A stretch of DNA of 48,240 nt, from the NCBI RefSeq assembly GCF_001545035.1, contig NZ_FCOJ02000057.1, positions 1 to 48,240 of the forward strand. Reading direction: 5' to 3'. The position numbers and the translations under genes were made by a program. The stretch's first letter is position 1, and every line of letters begins with the position of its first letter. Below the pieces are notes generated by a model, which saw only the letters and a program-made list of their open reading frames with translations, was not told where the DNA came from and did no database searches. The DNA comes from Caballeronia glebae. GTDB taxonomy: Bacteria; Pseudomonadota; Gammaproteobacteria; Burkholderiales; Burkholderiaceae. This document shows, one piece after another, positions 16,506-24,750 of the stretch.

Positions 16506-16513
16506 TCGCGCCG

Positions 16514-17194
16514 ATGCCGCTCGATAGCGCCGATCTCCAGGCCATCACGCTGACGCTCGAACTCGCGTCGCTCACGACGGCGCTTCTGCTCGTCATCGGC
16601 ACGCCGATCGCATGGTGGCTCACGCACACGCATTCGAAGCTGAAGGGCATCGTCGGCGCCGTGGTGGCGTTGCCGCTCGTGCTGCCGCCGACCGTCATCG
16701 GCTTCTATCTGCTCGTGCTGATGGGGCCGAACGGTTATGTCGGCAAATTCACGCAGGCGCTCGGCATCGGCTTGTTGCCGTTCACCTTCGCGGGGCTCGT
16801 CGTCGGCTCGGTGATCTACTCGCTGCCCTTCGTCGTGCAGCCGTTGCAGAACGCGTTCGAAGCAATCGGACGCCGTCCGCTCGAAGCGGCCGCGACGCTG
16901 CGCGCGGGTCCGTGGGACACGTTCTTCACGGTGGCGCTGCCGCTCGCGCGGCCCGGCATCATCACGGCGACGATTCTCGGCTTCGCGCATACCGTCGGCG
17001 AATTCGGCGTCGTGCTGATGATCGGCGGCAATATTCCGGGACGCACGCGCGTGGTGTCGGTGCAGATCTTCGATCACGTCGAGGCGCTCGAATACGCGCA
17101 GGCGCACTGGCTCGCGGGCGGCATGGTGCTATTCTCCTTCGTCGTCCTTCTACTGCTCTATTCCGGCCGACGTTCCGTCACGGCTCATGTCTGA
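16514..17194 (+). CDS. modB: Molybdate ABC transporter permease
   Basis: A 226-residue inner-membrane permease of the molybdate system, with about five membrane helices. The EAA loop that contacts the ATPase reads EAAATLRAGPWDTFFTVALPLARPGI. FAHTVGEFGVVLMIGGNIPGRTRV is a ModB signature. It begins 8 bases after modA and its end overlaps modC by 8 bases, so the three are one operon. Confidence 0.97.
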   Translation: MPLDSADLQAITLTLELASLTTALLLVIGTPIAWWLTHTHSKLKGIVGAVVALPLVLPPTVIGFYLLVLMGPNGYVGKFTQALGIGLLPFTFAGLVVGSVIYSLPFVVQPLQNAFEAIGRRPLEAAATLRAGPWDTFFTVALPLARPGIITATILGFAHTVGEFGVVLMIGGNIPGRTRVVSVQIFDHVEALEYAQAHWLAGGMVLFSFVVLLLLYSGRRSVTAHV

Positions 17195-18332
17195 ACTCAC
17201 TTCTCAACGCCTGACGCTCGCCCGCGAGCGCACCAGTTCCGGGGAAGCGATCGAAGCGCGCTTTCTCGTCGAGCACAAAGGCTTCACGTTCGATATCGAT
17301 CTCGCGCTGCCCGGCCGCGGCGTCACCGCGATCTTCGGCCATTCCGGTTCCGGCAAGACCACGCTCCTGCGCTGTCTCGCGGGGCTCGCGCGGCCGCGCG
17401 TCGGGCGGCTCGTCGTCAATGGCGAAATCTGGCTGGATACCGAGCGCGATATTTTTCTGCCGACGCACAAGCGCCCGCTCGGTTACGTCTTTCAGGAAGC
17501 GAGCCTCTTTGCGCACCTGAGCGTGAAGAAAAACCTGCGTTTCGGGCTGGAGCGCGTGCAGGCGGCCGAGCGGCGCGTGGATCTGTCGCAGGCGGCGGAA
17601 CTGCTCGGCATCGGGCATCTGCTGGAGCGCATGCCCGCCGGATTGTCGGGCGGCGAACGGCAGCGCGTGGGTATCGCGCGGGCGCTCCTGACGAGTCCGC
17701 GTCTGCTTTTGCTCGATGAACCGCTCGCGTCGCTCGATCAGAAACGCAAGCAGGAAATCCTGCCGTATCTCGAACGCCTACACGATGAGCTCGACATTCC
17801 CGTGCTCTACGTGAGCCACGCGCCGGAAGAAGTCGCGCGCCTCGCGGATCATCTCGTGCTGCTCGAAGGCGGTCGCGCGCTCGCGAGCGGCCCGATTGCC
17901 GATACGCTCGCGCGGCTCGATTTGCCGCTCGCGATCGCCGACGACGCATCGGTCGTGTTCGAAGGCATCGTCGGGGGATACGACAGCGCATATGGCCTGC
18001 TCACGCTCACGTTGCCCGGCTCGGGCGCGAAGCTCGCCGTCGTGCACGCGCCGATGGCCGAAGGTCGAACCATGCGCGTCGCGGTGAAAGCGCGCGACGT
18101 GAGTTTGCTCACGGGCACGCACGAGCATGAGCGCAGCAGCGTGCTCAACGTGCTGCCCGCGACGGTCGTCGGCATCGCGCAGGACGCCAATCCGTCGCAG
18201 GCCGTGGTCCGGCTCGACGTCGACGGATCGCCGTTGCTCGCGCGCGTCACGCGTTACTCTCTGGACCGGCTGGGCATCGTCGAAGGCATGCGGTTGTGGG
18301 CGCAGGTGAAGGCGGTGTCGCTACTCGCCTGA
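17187..18332 (+). CDS. modC: Molybdate ABC transporter ATPase
   Basis: A 381-residue ABC ATPase that powers molybdate import. Walker A is GHSGSGKTT (51-59), the signature is LSGGERQRV, Walker B is LLLLDEP, followed by the H-loop (YVSHAPEE). The C-terminal third (about 250-380) is a TOBE/Mop-type domain that binds molybdate and can modulate activity. The start overlaps modB. Its end overlaps the convergent nudK-like gene by 12 bases. Confidence 0.96.
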   Translation: MSELTSQRLTLARERTSSGEAIEARFLVEHKGFTFDIDLALPGRGVTAIFGHSGSGKTTLLRCLAGLARPRVGRLVVNGEIWLDTERDIFLPTHKRPLGYVFQEASLFAHLSVKKNLRFGLERVQAAERRVDLSQAAELLGIGHLLERMPAGLSGGERQRVGIARALLTSPRLLLLDEPLASLDQKRKQEILPYLERLHDELDIPVLYVSHAPEEVARLADHLVLLEGGRALASGPIADTLARLDLPLAIADDASVVFEGIVGGYDSAYGLLTLTLPGSGAKLAVVHAPMAEGRTMRVAVKARDVSLLTGTHEHERSSVLNVLPATVVGIAQDANPSQAVVRLDVDGSPLLARVTRYSLDRLGIVEGMRLWAQVKAVSLLA

Positions 18333-18908
18333 GCGATCCCTCAGCGCGGCGTATTGCAGCAGCATGATCGTCTTGCCATCCATGATTTCGCCGCGCTCGA
18401 TCATCTGCATGGCCGTTTGCAGCGGCACTTCGATCGTCTCGATTTCCTCGCCCTCCGCCTCGACGCCGCCGCCGTCCGATACGCGCATCGAGCTGTCGTA
18501 ATCGCCGATATAGAAATGCAGCTTTTCCGTGACCGATCCCGGGCTCATAAACGCCTCGAAGATCTTCTCGACGCGCTGCACGCGATAACCCGTTTCCTCT
18601 TCGACTTCCGCGCGGATGCACTCGTCGGGCGTGGCGTCGTCGAGCAAGCCGCCGGGCGCTTCGATCAGCATGCCGTCGTGTCCGTTGACGAACGCGGGCA
18701 TGCGGAACTGGCGCGTCAGCAGCACGTTGCCGGTCTCGCGATCGCGCAGCAGGATGGTCGCGCCGTTGCCACGATCGTAAGTCTCGCGGCTTTGACGCTG
18801 CCAGACGCCGTCGCGGCGCTGAAAATCGAAGGTCACTTTTCTAAGGACGTACCAGTCGTCCGACAGCACGTCGGTCTTGAGAATGCGCACGCGCTCTTTC
18901 GTTTCCAT
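18321..18908 (-). CDS. GDP-mannose hydrolase-type Nudix protein (NudK-like)
   Basis: A 195-residue Nudix hydrolase resembling E. coli NudK, which splits GDP-mannose to GMP and mannose-1-phosphate. Shared features are DRGNGATILLRD, RQFRMPAFVNGHDGMLIEAPGG and MSPGSVTEKLHFYIGDY. The Nudix helix RAEVEEETGY keeps the metal-binding Glu residues, although the first Glu of the textbook Nudix box is Thr here. ATG 18908 is preferred to 18941 because the family starts there, but neither has a strong ribosome site. It is divergent from the DeoR-type gene. Confidence 0.88.
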   Translation of the reverse strand: METKERVRILKTDVLSDDWYVLRKVTFDFQRRDGVWQRQSRETYDRGNGATILLRDRETGNVLLTRQFRMPAFVNGHDGMLIEAPGGLLDDATPDECIRAEVEEETGYRVQRVEKIFEAFMSPGSVTEKLHFYIGDYDSSMRVSDGGGVEAEGEEIETIEVPLQTAMQMIERGEIMDGKTIMLLQYAALRDRSGE

Positions 18909-18953
18909 CGATTCACCCGTTCGACAATTGGTTGAACTCATGGTAGCGTGCAG

Positions 18954-18983
18954 TTTCGTGCAACATCAAGAAATTTCGTGCAA
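18954..18983 (+). repeat. Direct repeats TTTCGTGCAA upstream of the DeoR-type gene
   Basis: Two perfect 10-base copies (18954-18963 and 18974-18983), 20 bases apart, so on the same face of the helix. A third partial copy (CGTGCAG) lies at about 18947-18953. They sit in the short divergent promoter region between nudK-like and deoR-type genes, and the second copy reaches the deoR start. They are likely regulator binding sites, perhaps for autoregulation. Confidence 0.55.
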
Positions 18984-18987
18984 TGCC

Positions 18988-19743
18988 ATGTTGACCAGCC
19001 AACGCAAGAAAGCAATTCTCGACGCCCTCAAGCGCGACGGACAGGTGCTCGCCGCCGAACTGAGCGCGCGCTTCGGCGTCTCCGAGGACACGGTGCGGCG
19101 GGACCTGCGCGAGCTTGCCGCCGAAGGGCTGCTGCAGCGCGTGCACGGCGGCGCGCTGCCCGCTTCGCCCGCAATCGCGCCGTTCGTCCGACGCGAGGAC
19201 ATGGAGTCGGAAGCGAAGCGGCGCATCGCGAGGAAAGCGGCGGAACTGATCGCGCCGGGGCAGATCGTGATCATCGACGGCGGCACGACATCCGCGCTGC
19301 TCGTGCGTCAACTGCCGGAAAATCTGTCCGCGACGATCGTCACGCATAGTCCGAGCGTCGCGGTGGCGCTCGCGCAGCACGCGTCGGTCGAAGTCGTGCT
19401 GATCGGCGGCAAGCTCTACAAGCATTCGATCGTTACCGTGGGCGCGGCCGCCGTCGAAGCCATGTCGCACATCCAGGCCGACCTCTATTTCATGGGCGTC
19501 ACCGGCGTGCATCCGACAGCCGGCCTCACCACCGGCGATTTCGAGGAAGCGCATATCAAGCGTGCGCTCGCGGCGCGCGCGGCGGAAACCGTCGTGCTCG
19601 CGTCGGCGGCGAAGCTCAACGCGGCTTCCGCGTACAGGATCGGCGCGATCGAACTGGCGCAGACGATCATCGTGGAAGATGCGGCCGACGCGAAGCTCAC
19701 CGAGCCGATCGAACGAGCCGGAATTACCGTGCTGCGCGCGTGA
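18988..19743 (+). CDS. DeoR/GlpR-family transcriptional regulator
   Basis: A 251-residue regulator. The N-terminal winged helix (QRKKAILDALKRDGQVLAAELSARFGVSEDTVRRDLRELAAEG) is typical, followed by RVHGGALP, the hinge motif of the family. The C-terminal sensor domain (about 75-250) resembles a ribose-5-phosphate-isomerase fold, with IIDGGTTSALLVRQLPE, and it normally binds a phosphorylated sugar. ATG 18988 is chosen since the HTH follows directly. No sugar operon is adjacent, and the divergent nudK-like gene is the only local target candidate. Confidence 0.92.
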   Translation: MLTSQRKKAILDALKRDGQVLAAELSARFGVSEDTVRRDLRELAAEGLLQRVHGGALPASPAIAPFVRREDMESEAKRRIARKAAELIAPGQIVIIDGGTTSALLVRQLPENLSATIVTHSPSVAVALAQHASVEVVLIGGKLYKHSIVTVGAAAVEAMSHIQADLYFMGVTGVHPTAGLTTGDFEEAHIKRALAARAAETVVLASAAKLNAASAYRIGAIELAQTIIVEDAADAKLTEPIERAGITVLRA

Positions 19744-19917
19744 AATTCAGACACTTTGTTACCGAGTAACGCGCCGAAAAATACAGACTGATTCGTGTAA
19801 TTGAAATTCTCCAGCAAAGGGAATAGCGTTCGAAGATGCGCCATGTCCAGTCGACGGCGGAGGTCGGATTTCCGTTACAGGCATCGACACAGCGAACAAT
19901 TTTTTCTGGAGAAGGAC

Positions 19918-20268
19918 GTGAATCGCCTCAAGGCTTTTATCGCGCTATCGCTGATTGCGAGCGCGGGCGTGACCGCCAATGCGCACGCCTGGTCGCGCGT
20001 CGGCGTATGGGTGGGCGGGCCCGTGTATTACCCGTATCCCGTGGCGCCGGCGCCGTATTACTACTATCCGCCGCCGCCCGTGGTCGTCCAGCCTGCCGCA
20101 CCGACGCAGTATGTCGAGCAGGGCCAGCCCGCCGCCGATCCGGGCGCGCCCGCTCAGGAGCCCGGCATGTGGTACTACTGCGACTCCGCGAGGGCCTACT
20201 ACCCGTATGTGAAGCAATGCGGCAACGCATGGCGTCCGGTTCCGGCAACGCCGCCGCCGTCGAACTGA
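19918..20268 (+). CDS. Proline/tyrosine-rich exported protein
   Basis: A 116-residue protein starting at GTG 19918, with a strong ribosome site (GGAGAAGGA). A signal peptide (MNRLKAFIALSLIASAGVTANAHA) precedes a Pro/Tyr-rich segment (YYPYPVAPAPYYYYPPPP) and a conserved-looking end, WYYCDSARAYYPYVKQC. The two Cys residues could form a disulfide. This C-terminal pattern recurs in small secreted proteins of Burkholderiaceae with unknown function. The longer open frame from 19801 is not supported by any start signal. Confidence 0.78.
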   Translation: MNRLKAFIALSLIASAGVTANAHAWSRVGVWVGGPVYYPYPVAPAPYYYYPPPPVVVQPAAPTQYVEQGQPAADPGAPAQEPGMWYYCDSARAYYPYVKQCGNAWRPVPATPPPSN

Positions 20269-20317
20269 TGCTTTCGGCACAAAGAAATCCGATAACGAAG
20301 CGTATTCGCAAGAATCC

Positions 20318-20848
20318 ATGAACTACTCAAGGCTTGCTCTTTTAGTGGCGGCAATCGGCGCGACCGGACTTTCGGCCTGCACCGTGATGCCCACCGGCCC
20401 CAGCGTGATGGCGCTGCCCGGCAGCACCAAAACATTCGACCAATTCCGCTCCGACGATGCCTCGTGCCGCCAGTTCGCGCTCAATCAGGTCGGCGGCGTG
20501 GACGCCAATCAGGCGGCGACCAACAGCGCGGTCGGCAGCGCGGTCGTCGGCACGGCGCTCGGCGCGGCGGCGGGCGCGGCGTTCGGCGGCGGCTCGGGCG
20601 CGGCCATCGGCGCGGGCGCGGGTCTCCTGACCGGCAGCGCGTTCGGCGTCGGCGCTTCGCAGGCATCGGGCTACAACGTGCAGCAGCGCTACGACTACGC
20701 GTATCTGCAATGCATGTACGCGGCCGGCGACAAGGTGCCGGTGCGCGGCGCGACGCGCATGGTTCAGCCTTCCGGCGGCGCGTACAGCACCACGCCACCG
20801 CCGCCGCCACCACCGCCGGGCTGGCAGCCGCCGCCCGGAACATACTGA
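20318..20848 (+). CDS. Glycine-zipper lipoprotein
   Basis: A 176-residue envelope protein. The signal ends in lipobox LSAC (Cys21). The middle has a dense glycine zipper (VVGTALGAAAGAAFGGGSGAAIGAGAGLLTG), followed by YNVQQRYDYAYLQCMYAAGD, a motif typical of YMGG-like zipper proteins. The tail is a poly-Pro run. It starts 49 bases after the proline-rich exported protein gene on the same strand, suggesting a shared envelope function. Role unknown, presumably outer-membrane integrity. Confidence 0.85.
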   Translation: MNYSRLALLVAAIGATGLSACTVMPTGPSVMALPGSTKTFDQFRSDDASCRQFALNQVGGVDANQAATNSAVGSAVVGTALGAAAGAAFGGGSGAAIGAGAGLLTGSAFGVGASQASGYNVQQRYDYAYLQCMYAAGDKVPVRGATRMVQPSGGAYSTTPPPPPPPPGWQPPPGTY

Positions 20849-20858
20849 CGAAAAGTCG

Positions 20859-21689
20859 TCAATGCCGCACACGCCGGTCGTCACCGCCGGCGTTCAGCGG
20901 CGCATCGGGCACGAACGACGGCGCGACGAGCAGGCCCGTCACCCAGCCGATGTAAAACCGCAGGTCGCTCCAGAACTCCGATCGCTCATACACGCGAAAC
21001 GCCTGCACGTGCGCAAGCCATAGCACGAGTTGCAGCGCGCCGGTCAGCACGAGCCACGCGAGCGCGATCACGCCGGTTGCGCGGGCGCAGCGCCTGAACG
21101 TGAACGCATCCCACTGTTCCCGCACGATGAGGCATCCCGCGATCAGCACGCCTATCGTGGGAATCGCGCTCGTCACGAGCACGTGCGCGCTCCAGCCGGA
21201 TATCACGCCGACGAGAAAGCCGACGATGATCGATAGCGCCGCCGCCGGCCACGCGATCCACGCGGGCGCGCGCGCGGCCATCCACGCAATCGTGATGAAA
21301 AACGGCGTGATCGCCCATTGCAGCGCCTGCGCCACGGCTTTCACGAGGTTCTCGCTCGCCTGCTCGTTCGAGTGACTTGCCGCGACATACACGGTGATGG
21401 CCTCGTGCACGCACACGGCGACGATCGCGAAACTCAGCGCCTCGCACGCGGCGAAGGCGGGGGATTTCTCCGCGTGTTTGTGCGCGTCGGAGAGACCGCG
21501 CAGGCGTTCCAGCACCGGTTCGACGAAGAACGCGAGAATCGCGCCGATCAGAAGCGCGGCGGCGGCATCGGTCAGCGAGAAATGGCCGAAAAGGGAAAAG
21601 AGGCCTTGCCACAGAAATTCGGGCGCGGCCGCGCACACGGCCACCCACAGCGCGAAGAAGAACCCGTTCGAAGCACTTCTGAGCGGCAT
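20859..21689 (-). CDS. Integral membrane protein of unknown function
   Basis: About 276 residues with seven or eight predicted membrane helices (FFFALWVAVCAAAPEFLWQGLFSLF, AAALLIGAILAFFVEP, and so on) and a charged loop, ERLRGLSDAHKHAEK. No transporter or enzyme signature is evident. ATG 21689 is chosen because GAGGTGG precedes it; a GTG two codons earlier is possible. It is followed upstream (to the right) by the lipoate ligase gene on the same strand with an 18-base gap, so the two may be co-transcribed. Confidence 0.72.
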   Translation of the reverse strand: MPLRSASNGFFFALWVAVCAAAPEFLWQGLFSLFGHFSLTDAAAALLIGAILAFFVEPVLERLRGLSDAHKHAEKSPAFAACEALSFAIVAVCVHEAITVYVAASHSNEQASENLVKAVAQALQWAITPFFITIAWMAARAPAWIAWPAAALSIIVGFLVGVISGWSAHVLVTSAIPTIGVLIAGCLIVREQWDAFTFRRCARATGVIALAWLVLTGALQLVLWLAHVQAFRVYERSEFWSDLRFYIGWVTGLLVAPSFVPDAPLNAGGDDRRVRH

Positions 21690-21707
21690 GGCCACCTCGA
21701 TGCGTTT

Positions 21708-22487
21708 TTATTGTTCCGGCGGCGACGCGTCCTTCACGCGGTCGATCAAGGCCGTGCGCACGCGCTCGCGCAGGTCGGCGGGCATCGAGAAACATTCGTA
21801 GGCGAGCGCCTGCGCAACGGTCACGATCCGCATTTCCTCGTAGCGGCGTCCGCTTTCGATCATCGCTTCGAACGCGTTGGCGCGCTCGTTGAGTTCGATC
21901 GGATCGGCATCGACGAGCAGAACGGCGTGCGCGAGCACCGCGTAGAGCGGCTGGTCCGCGTCGCCGTGCGGCACGCGCCGCCAGTACTGCGCCGTGCCCG
22001 CGATCTTGCGGGCGTCATCGCCGGGGCCCCAGGCGAGATTGAAGCGGCCGTCGCAGAAAGAACCTTCTACCGCCTGCCAGTGCGTCAACACGCCGAGCGA
22101 GTTGAGCGCATCCGCGAGAATCCTGCACAGATGCACGTAGACGGTTTCGGACAGCGCGCCCATCGGCGCGTGCACGGGGTATGCGAGGCTCAGATTGAGC
22201 ACGCCCGGACCCTGCGGAACGAGTCCGCCGCCCGACAAGCGCAGCCACACGGGGCAACCGCGCCGCGCGAAAGCCTCGCGCGCATCGGCGAGGGCGGCGT
22301 AACGCTGATAGCTGCGCGGCACGACCAGCGAAGCGGGCGCTTCCCAGACATGCGCGACGGCGTCGCCAGCGGCCGCGCGCGCGAGAAGCGCTTCTTCGGC
22401 ATCGAGCGGATCGCCGGAAAGCGAGACGGGATCGATCAGTTGGAAGGGCATGGAATCGATGTGCGGGCGCGTCGGGAGCGACGCCAT
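21708..22487 (-). CDS. Lipoate-protein ligase family protein
   Basis: About 259 residues of the BPL/LplA/LipB fold. The key stretch is RLSGGGLVPQGPGVLNLSLAY, equivalent to the RRxSGGGAVYHD segment of LplA. KIAGTAQYWRR carries the conserved catalytic Lys region. It should attach lipoate (or octanoate) to a lipoyl domain. The position directly after acoC, whose product has a lipoyl domain, suggests it modifies AcoC. The start could be ATG 22487 or 22451. A strong hairpin separates it from acoC, so expression may be lower than the aco genes. Confidence 0.82.
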   Translation of the reverse strand: MASLPTRPHIDSMPFQLIDPVSLSGDPLDAEEALLARAAAGDAVAHVWEAPASLVVPRSYQRYAALADAREAFARRGCPVWLRLSGGGLVPQGPGVLNLSLAYPVHAPMGALSETVYVHLCRILADALNSLGVLTHWQAVEGSFCDGRFNLAWGPGDDARKIAGTAQYWRRVPHGDADQPLYAVLAHAVLLVDADPIELNERANAFEAMIESGRRYEEMRIVTVAQALAYECFSMPADLRERVRTALIDRVKDASPPEQ

Positions 22488-22535
22488 CCCAGCATGGTAG
22501 CCCAAGGTGGCCGATCACCGCGAAACACGAGCGCA

Positions 22536-22562
22536 CCCCGCCGGGGGCCTTCTCCGGCGGGG
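22536..22562. terminator. Strong GC-rich hairpin after acoC
   Basis: CCCCGCCGG (22536-22544) pairs with CCGGCGGGG (22554-22562), with further pairing outside (GAGCGCAC / GTGCGCTC). There is no T-run, so it may slow polymerase or protect the 3' end instead of fully terminating. It lies between acoC and the lipoate ligase gene. Confidence 0.6.
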
Positions 22563-22582
22563 CGCGTGCGCTCGGAGCGGGA

Positions 22583-23716
22583 TCAGCCGCCCTTGCCCAC
22601 GTGCTCCTTGAGCAACGCGTTCACCTCGTTCGCCTTCTCCATCTGGCTCATATGCCCGGCGTCGTCGAACACACGAACGGTCGCGCCTTCCGGCGCATTT
22701 TTCGCGTGCGTGGCGGGGATGATCTGGTCCTTGCCGCCCCAGATCACGAGCACCGGCTTGCCCGCCGCGGCCAGCTTGGCGCCTGGCTGCGCGCTCTGTT
22801 TTCCGCCCGCGAACAAGCCGCCGTTGAGCGATGTCAGCGCGTCGCTCACGCCGTCGAGCCGTTTGTACTTCAGCAGATCGTCGAGCATCTGACGGCTGAC
22901 CAGCTCGGGATTCGCGAACAGCAGCTCGACCACCGGCTTCAGTTCGCGGCGCGATTCGGCGGTCACGAAACCTTCGGTGTACGCGTTGTTCACTTCATCG
23001 CCGAAACCGGCCGGCGAAATCAGCGATACCGACTGCACGCGCGCCGGCTGATCGACGGCCATCTGCGCCGCGATGCCGCCGCCCATCGAATGGCCGACGA
23101 GATGCGCACGCTCGATCGACACCGCGTCCATGAACTTGCCGACGAACGCGGCGAGATCGGCCAGGGTCGTGCCCGGCACTTTCGGCGTCGATTGTCCGTG
23201 ACCCGGCAGATCGAGCGCGAATACGCGGTTCTTCTCGGCGAGCGCGTCGAGATTGAAGAGCCAGTTGTCGAGATCGCCGCCGAAGCCGTGGATGAACAGC
23301 ACCGCCGGCCGGCTCGCGTCGCTACCATCGACATGGCCGCGCGATGCGTAGCGCACGCGGATGCCCTCGACATCGACGAAGTGATACGCCGCGGCTTCCT
23401 CGCCCTCTTCCTCATCCTCGGCGGGCGTCACGTAGGACGACACGTATGCGTCGATATCGGCGTCGCTCACCTCGGACGGCGCGAGCACGCCGAGCAGCGC
23501 CTTCACCGGCAGCGTATCGCCCGCCGATGCGACCCGCCGGCGCAGCAGACCCGCATCGGGCGCTTCGACGGCATTGGCGATCTTGTCGGTTTCGACATCG
23601 AGAATCGGCATGCCGACGGTGATCTCCGTGCCCTCCTCCACGAGCCACTCGTTGACCGTGCCTTCTTTCATCGACAAGCCCCACTTGGGCATCACGATCG
23701 GTGTGATTGCGGACAT
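22583..23716 (-). CDS. acoC: Acetoin dehydrogenase E2, lipoyl domain fused to alpha/beta hydrolase fold
   Basis: A 377-residue protein. The N-terminal lipoyl domain (1-80) has the lipoate-bearing Lys45 in DVETDKIANAV. A linker rich in acidic residues follows, then an alpha/beta-hydrolase domain (about 112-375) with GHSMGGG (Ser210 at the elbow), FIHGFGG and a C-terminal His (DAGHMSQ). This architecture is distinctive for AcoC, the acetyltransferase of the acetoin dehydrogenase complex, which yields acetyl-CoA and acetaldehyde. Its start overlaps the acoB stop (TGATG) behind AGGGAGGAAAG. Confidence 0.95.
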   Translation of the reverse strand: MSAITPIVMPKWGLSMKEGTVNEWLVEEGTEITVGMPILDVETDKIANAVEAPDAGLLRRRVASAGDTLPVKALLGVLAPSEVSDADIDAYVSSYVTPAEDEEEGEEAAAYHFVDVEGIRVRYASRGHVDGSDASRPAVLFIHGFGGDLDNWLFNLDALAEKNRVFALDLPGHGQSTPKVPGTTLADLAAFVGKFMDAVSIERAHLVGHSMGGGIAAQMAVDQPARVQSVSLISPAGFGDEVNNAYTEGFVTAESRRELKPVVELLFANPELVSRQMLDDLLKYKRLDGVSDALTSLNGGLFAGGKQSAQPGAKLAAAGKPVLVIWGGKDQIIPATHAKNAPEGATVRVFDDAGHMSQMEKANEVNALLKEHVGKGG

Positions 23717-24732
23717 CAGTGCTTTCCTCCCTTCATGGTTTTTCGGGCGGCGTCGGCGATCTGCGCGGCGCTCGGAATGTACAGATCTTCGAGGGTCGGC
23801 GAGAACGGCACCGGCGTATGCGGCGCGCAGACCATCTGGATGCCGGCCTTCAGCGCGCCGAACGCCTGCTGCGCGACCTGCGCGGAAATATCCGTGGCAA
23901 TGTTGCAGCGCGGATTCGCCTCGTCGACGACGACGAGCCTTCCCGTGTTCTCGACGGTCTCCAGCACCGTATCGAGATCGAGCGGCGAGAGCGTGCGCAG
24001 ATCGACGACTTCCGCTTCGATGCCTTCTTTCGCGAGCGTGGCGGCGGCCTCCAGCGAGCGATGCACCATCAAGCCGTACGTGACGATCGATACGTCGCGG
24101 CCGTCGCGCACGACGTTCGCCTCGCCGAACGGAATCGCATACGAGTTCTCGGGCACTTCGCCTTCGAAGCCGTAGAGATTCTTGTGCTCGCAGAAAATGA
24201 CGGGATCGTTGTCGCGGATCGCCTGGATCAGCAGTCCTTTCGTGTCGTACGGCGTCGACGGGCACACGACTTTCAGGCCGGGAATGTGCGTGAACAGCGA
24301 TGTCAGCATCTGGCTATGCTGAGCCGCCGCGCGAAATCCCGCGCCGACCATCGCGCGAATCACGACCGGCGTTTCCGCCTTGCCGCCGAACATGTAGCGG
24401 AACTTCGCCGCCTGATTGAAGATCTGGTCGAAGCACACGCCCATGAAGTCGATGAACATCAGTTCCGCGACCGGGCGCATGCCGCACGCCGCCGCGCCGA
24501 TCGCCGCGCCGACATACGCCGACTCCGATAAAGGCGTATCGAGCAGGCGGTCGCCGTGCTTCGCGTAAAGTCCCTTCGTCACGCCGAGCACGCCGCCCCA
24601 CGCGTCCTTCTCGCCGTCCGCGCCTGCGCCGCCGACGATGTCCTCACCCAGCACGATCACGCTCGGATCGCGCGTCATTTCCTGATCGATGGCTTCGTTG
24701 ATCGCCATCTTCATGCTCAGTTTGCGGGCCAT
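23716..24732 (-). CDS. acoB: Acetoin dehydrogenase E1 beta subunit
   Basis: A 338-residue transketolase-like subunit (pyrimidine-binding and C-terminal domains). Features are LGEDIVGGAGADGEKDAWGGVLGVTKGL, DTPLSESAYVGAAIGAA and the C-terminal VDEANPRCNIATDISAQVAQ. It pairs with AcoA to form the thiamine-diphosphate-dependent E1 that attacks acetoin. Its gene is between acoA and acoC with an 18-base gap and a one-base overlap. GAGGAGATAACC precedes its start. Confidence 0.96.
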   Translation of the reverse strand: MARKLSMKMAINEAIDQEMTRDPSVIVLGEDIVGGAGADGEKDAWGGVLGVTKGLYAKHGDRLLDTPLSESAYVGAAIGAAACGMRPVAELMFIDFMGVCFDQIFNQAAKFRYMFGGKAETPVVIRAMVGAGFRAAAQHSQMLTSLFTHIPGLKVVCPSTPYDTKGLLIQAIRDNDPVIFCEHKNLYGFEGEVPENSYAIPFGEANVVRDGRDVSIVTYGLMVHRSLEAAATLAKEGIEAEVVDLRTLSPLDLDTVLETVENTGRLVVVDEANPRCNIATDISAQVAQQAFGALKAGIQMVCAPHTPVPFSPTLEDLYIPSAAQIADAARKTMKGGKH

Positions 24733-24750
24733 GATGGTTATCTCCTCGAT

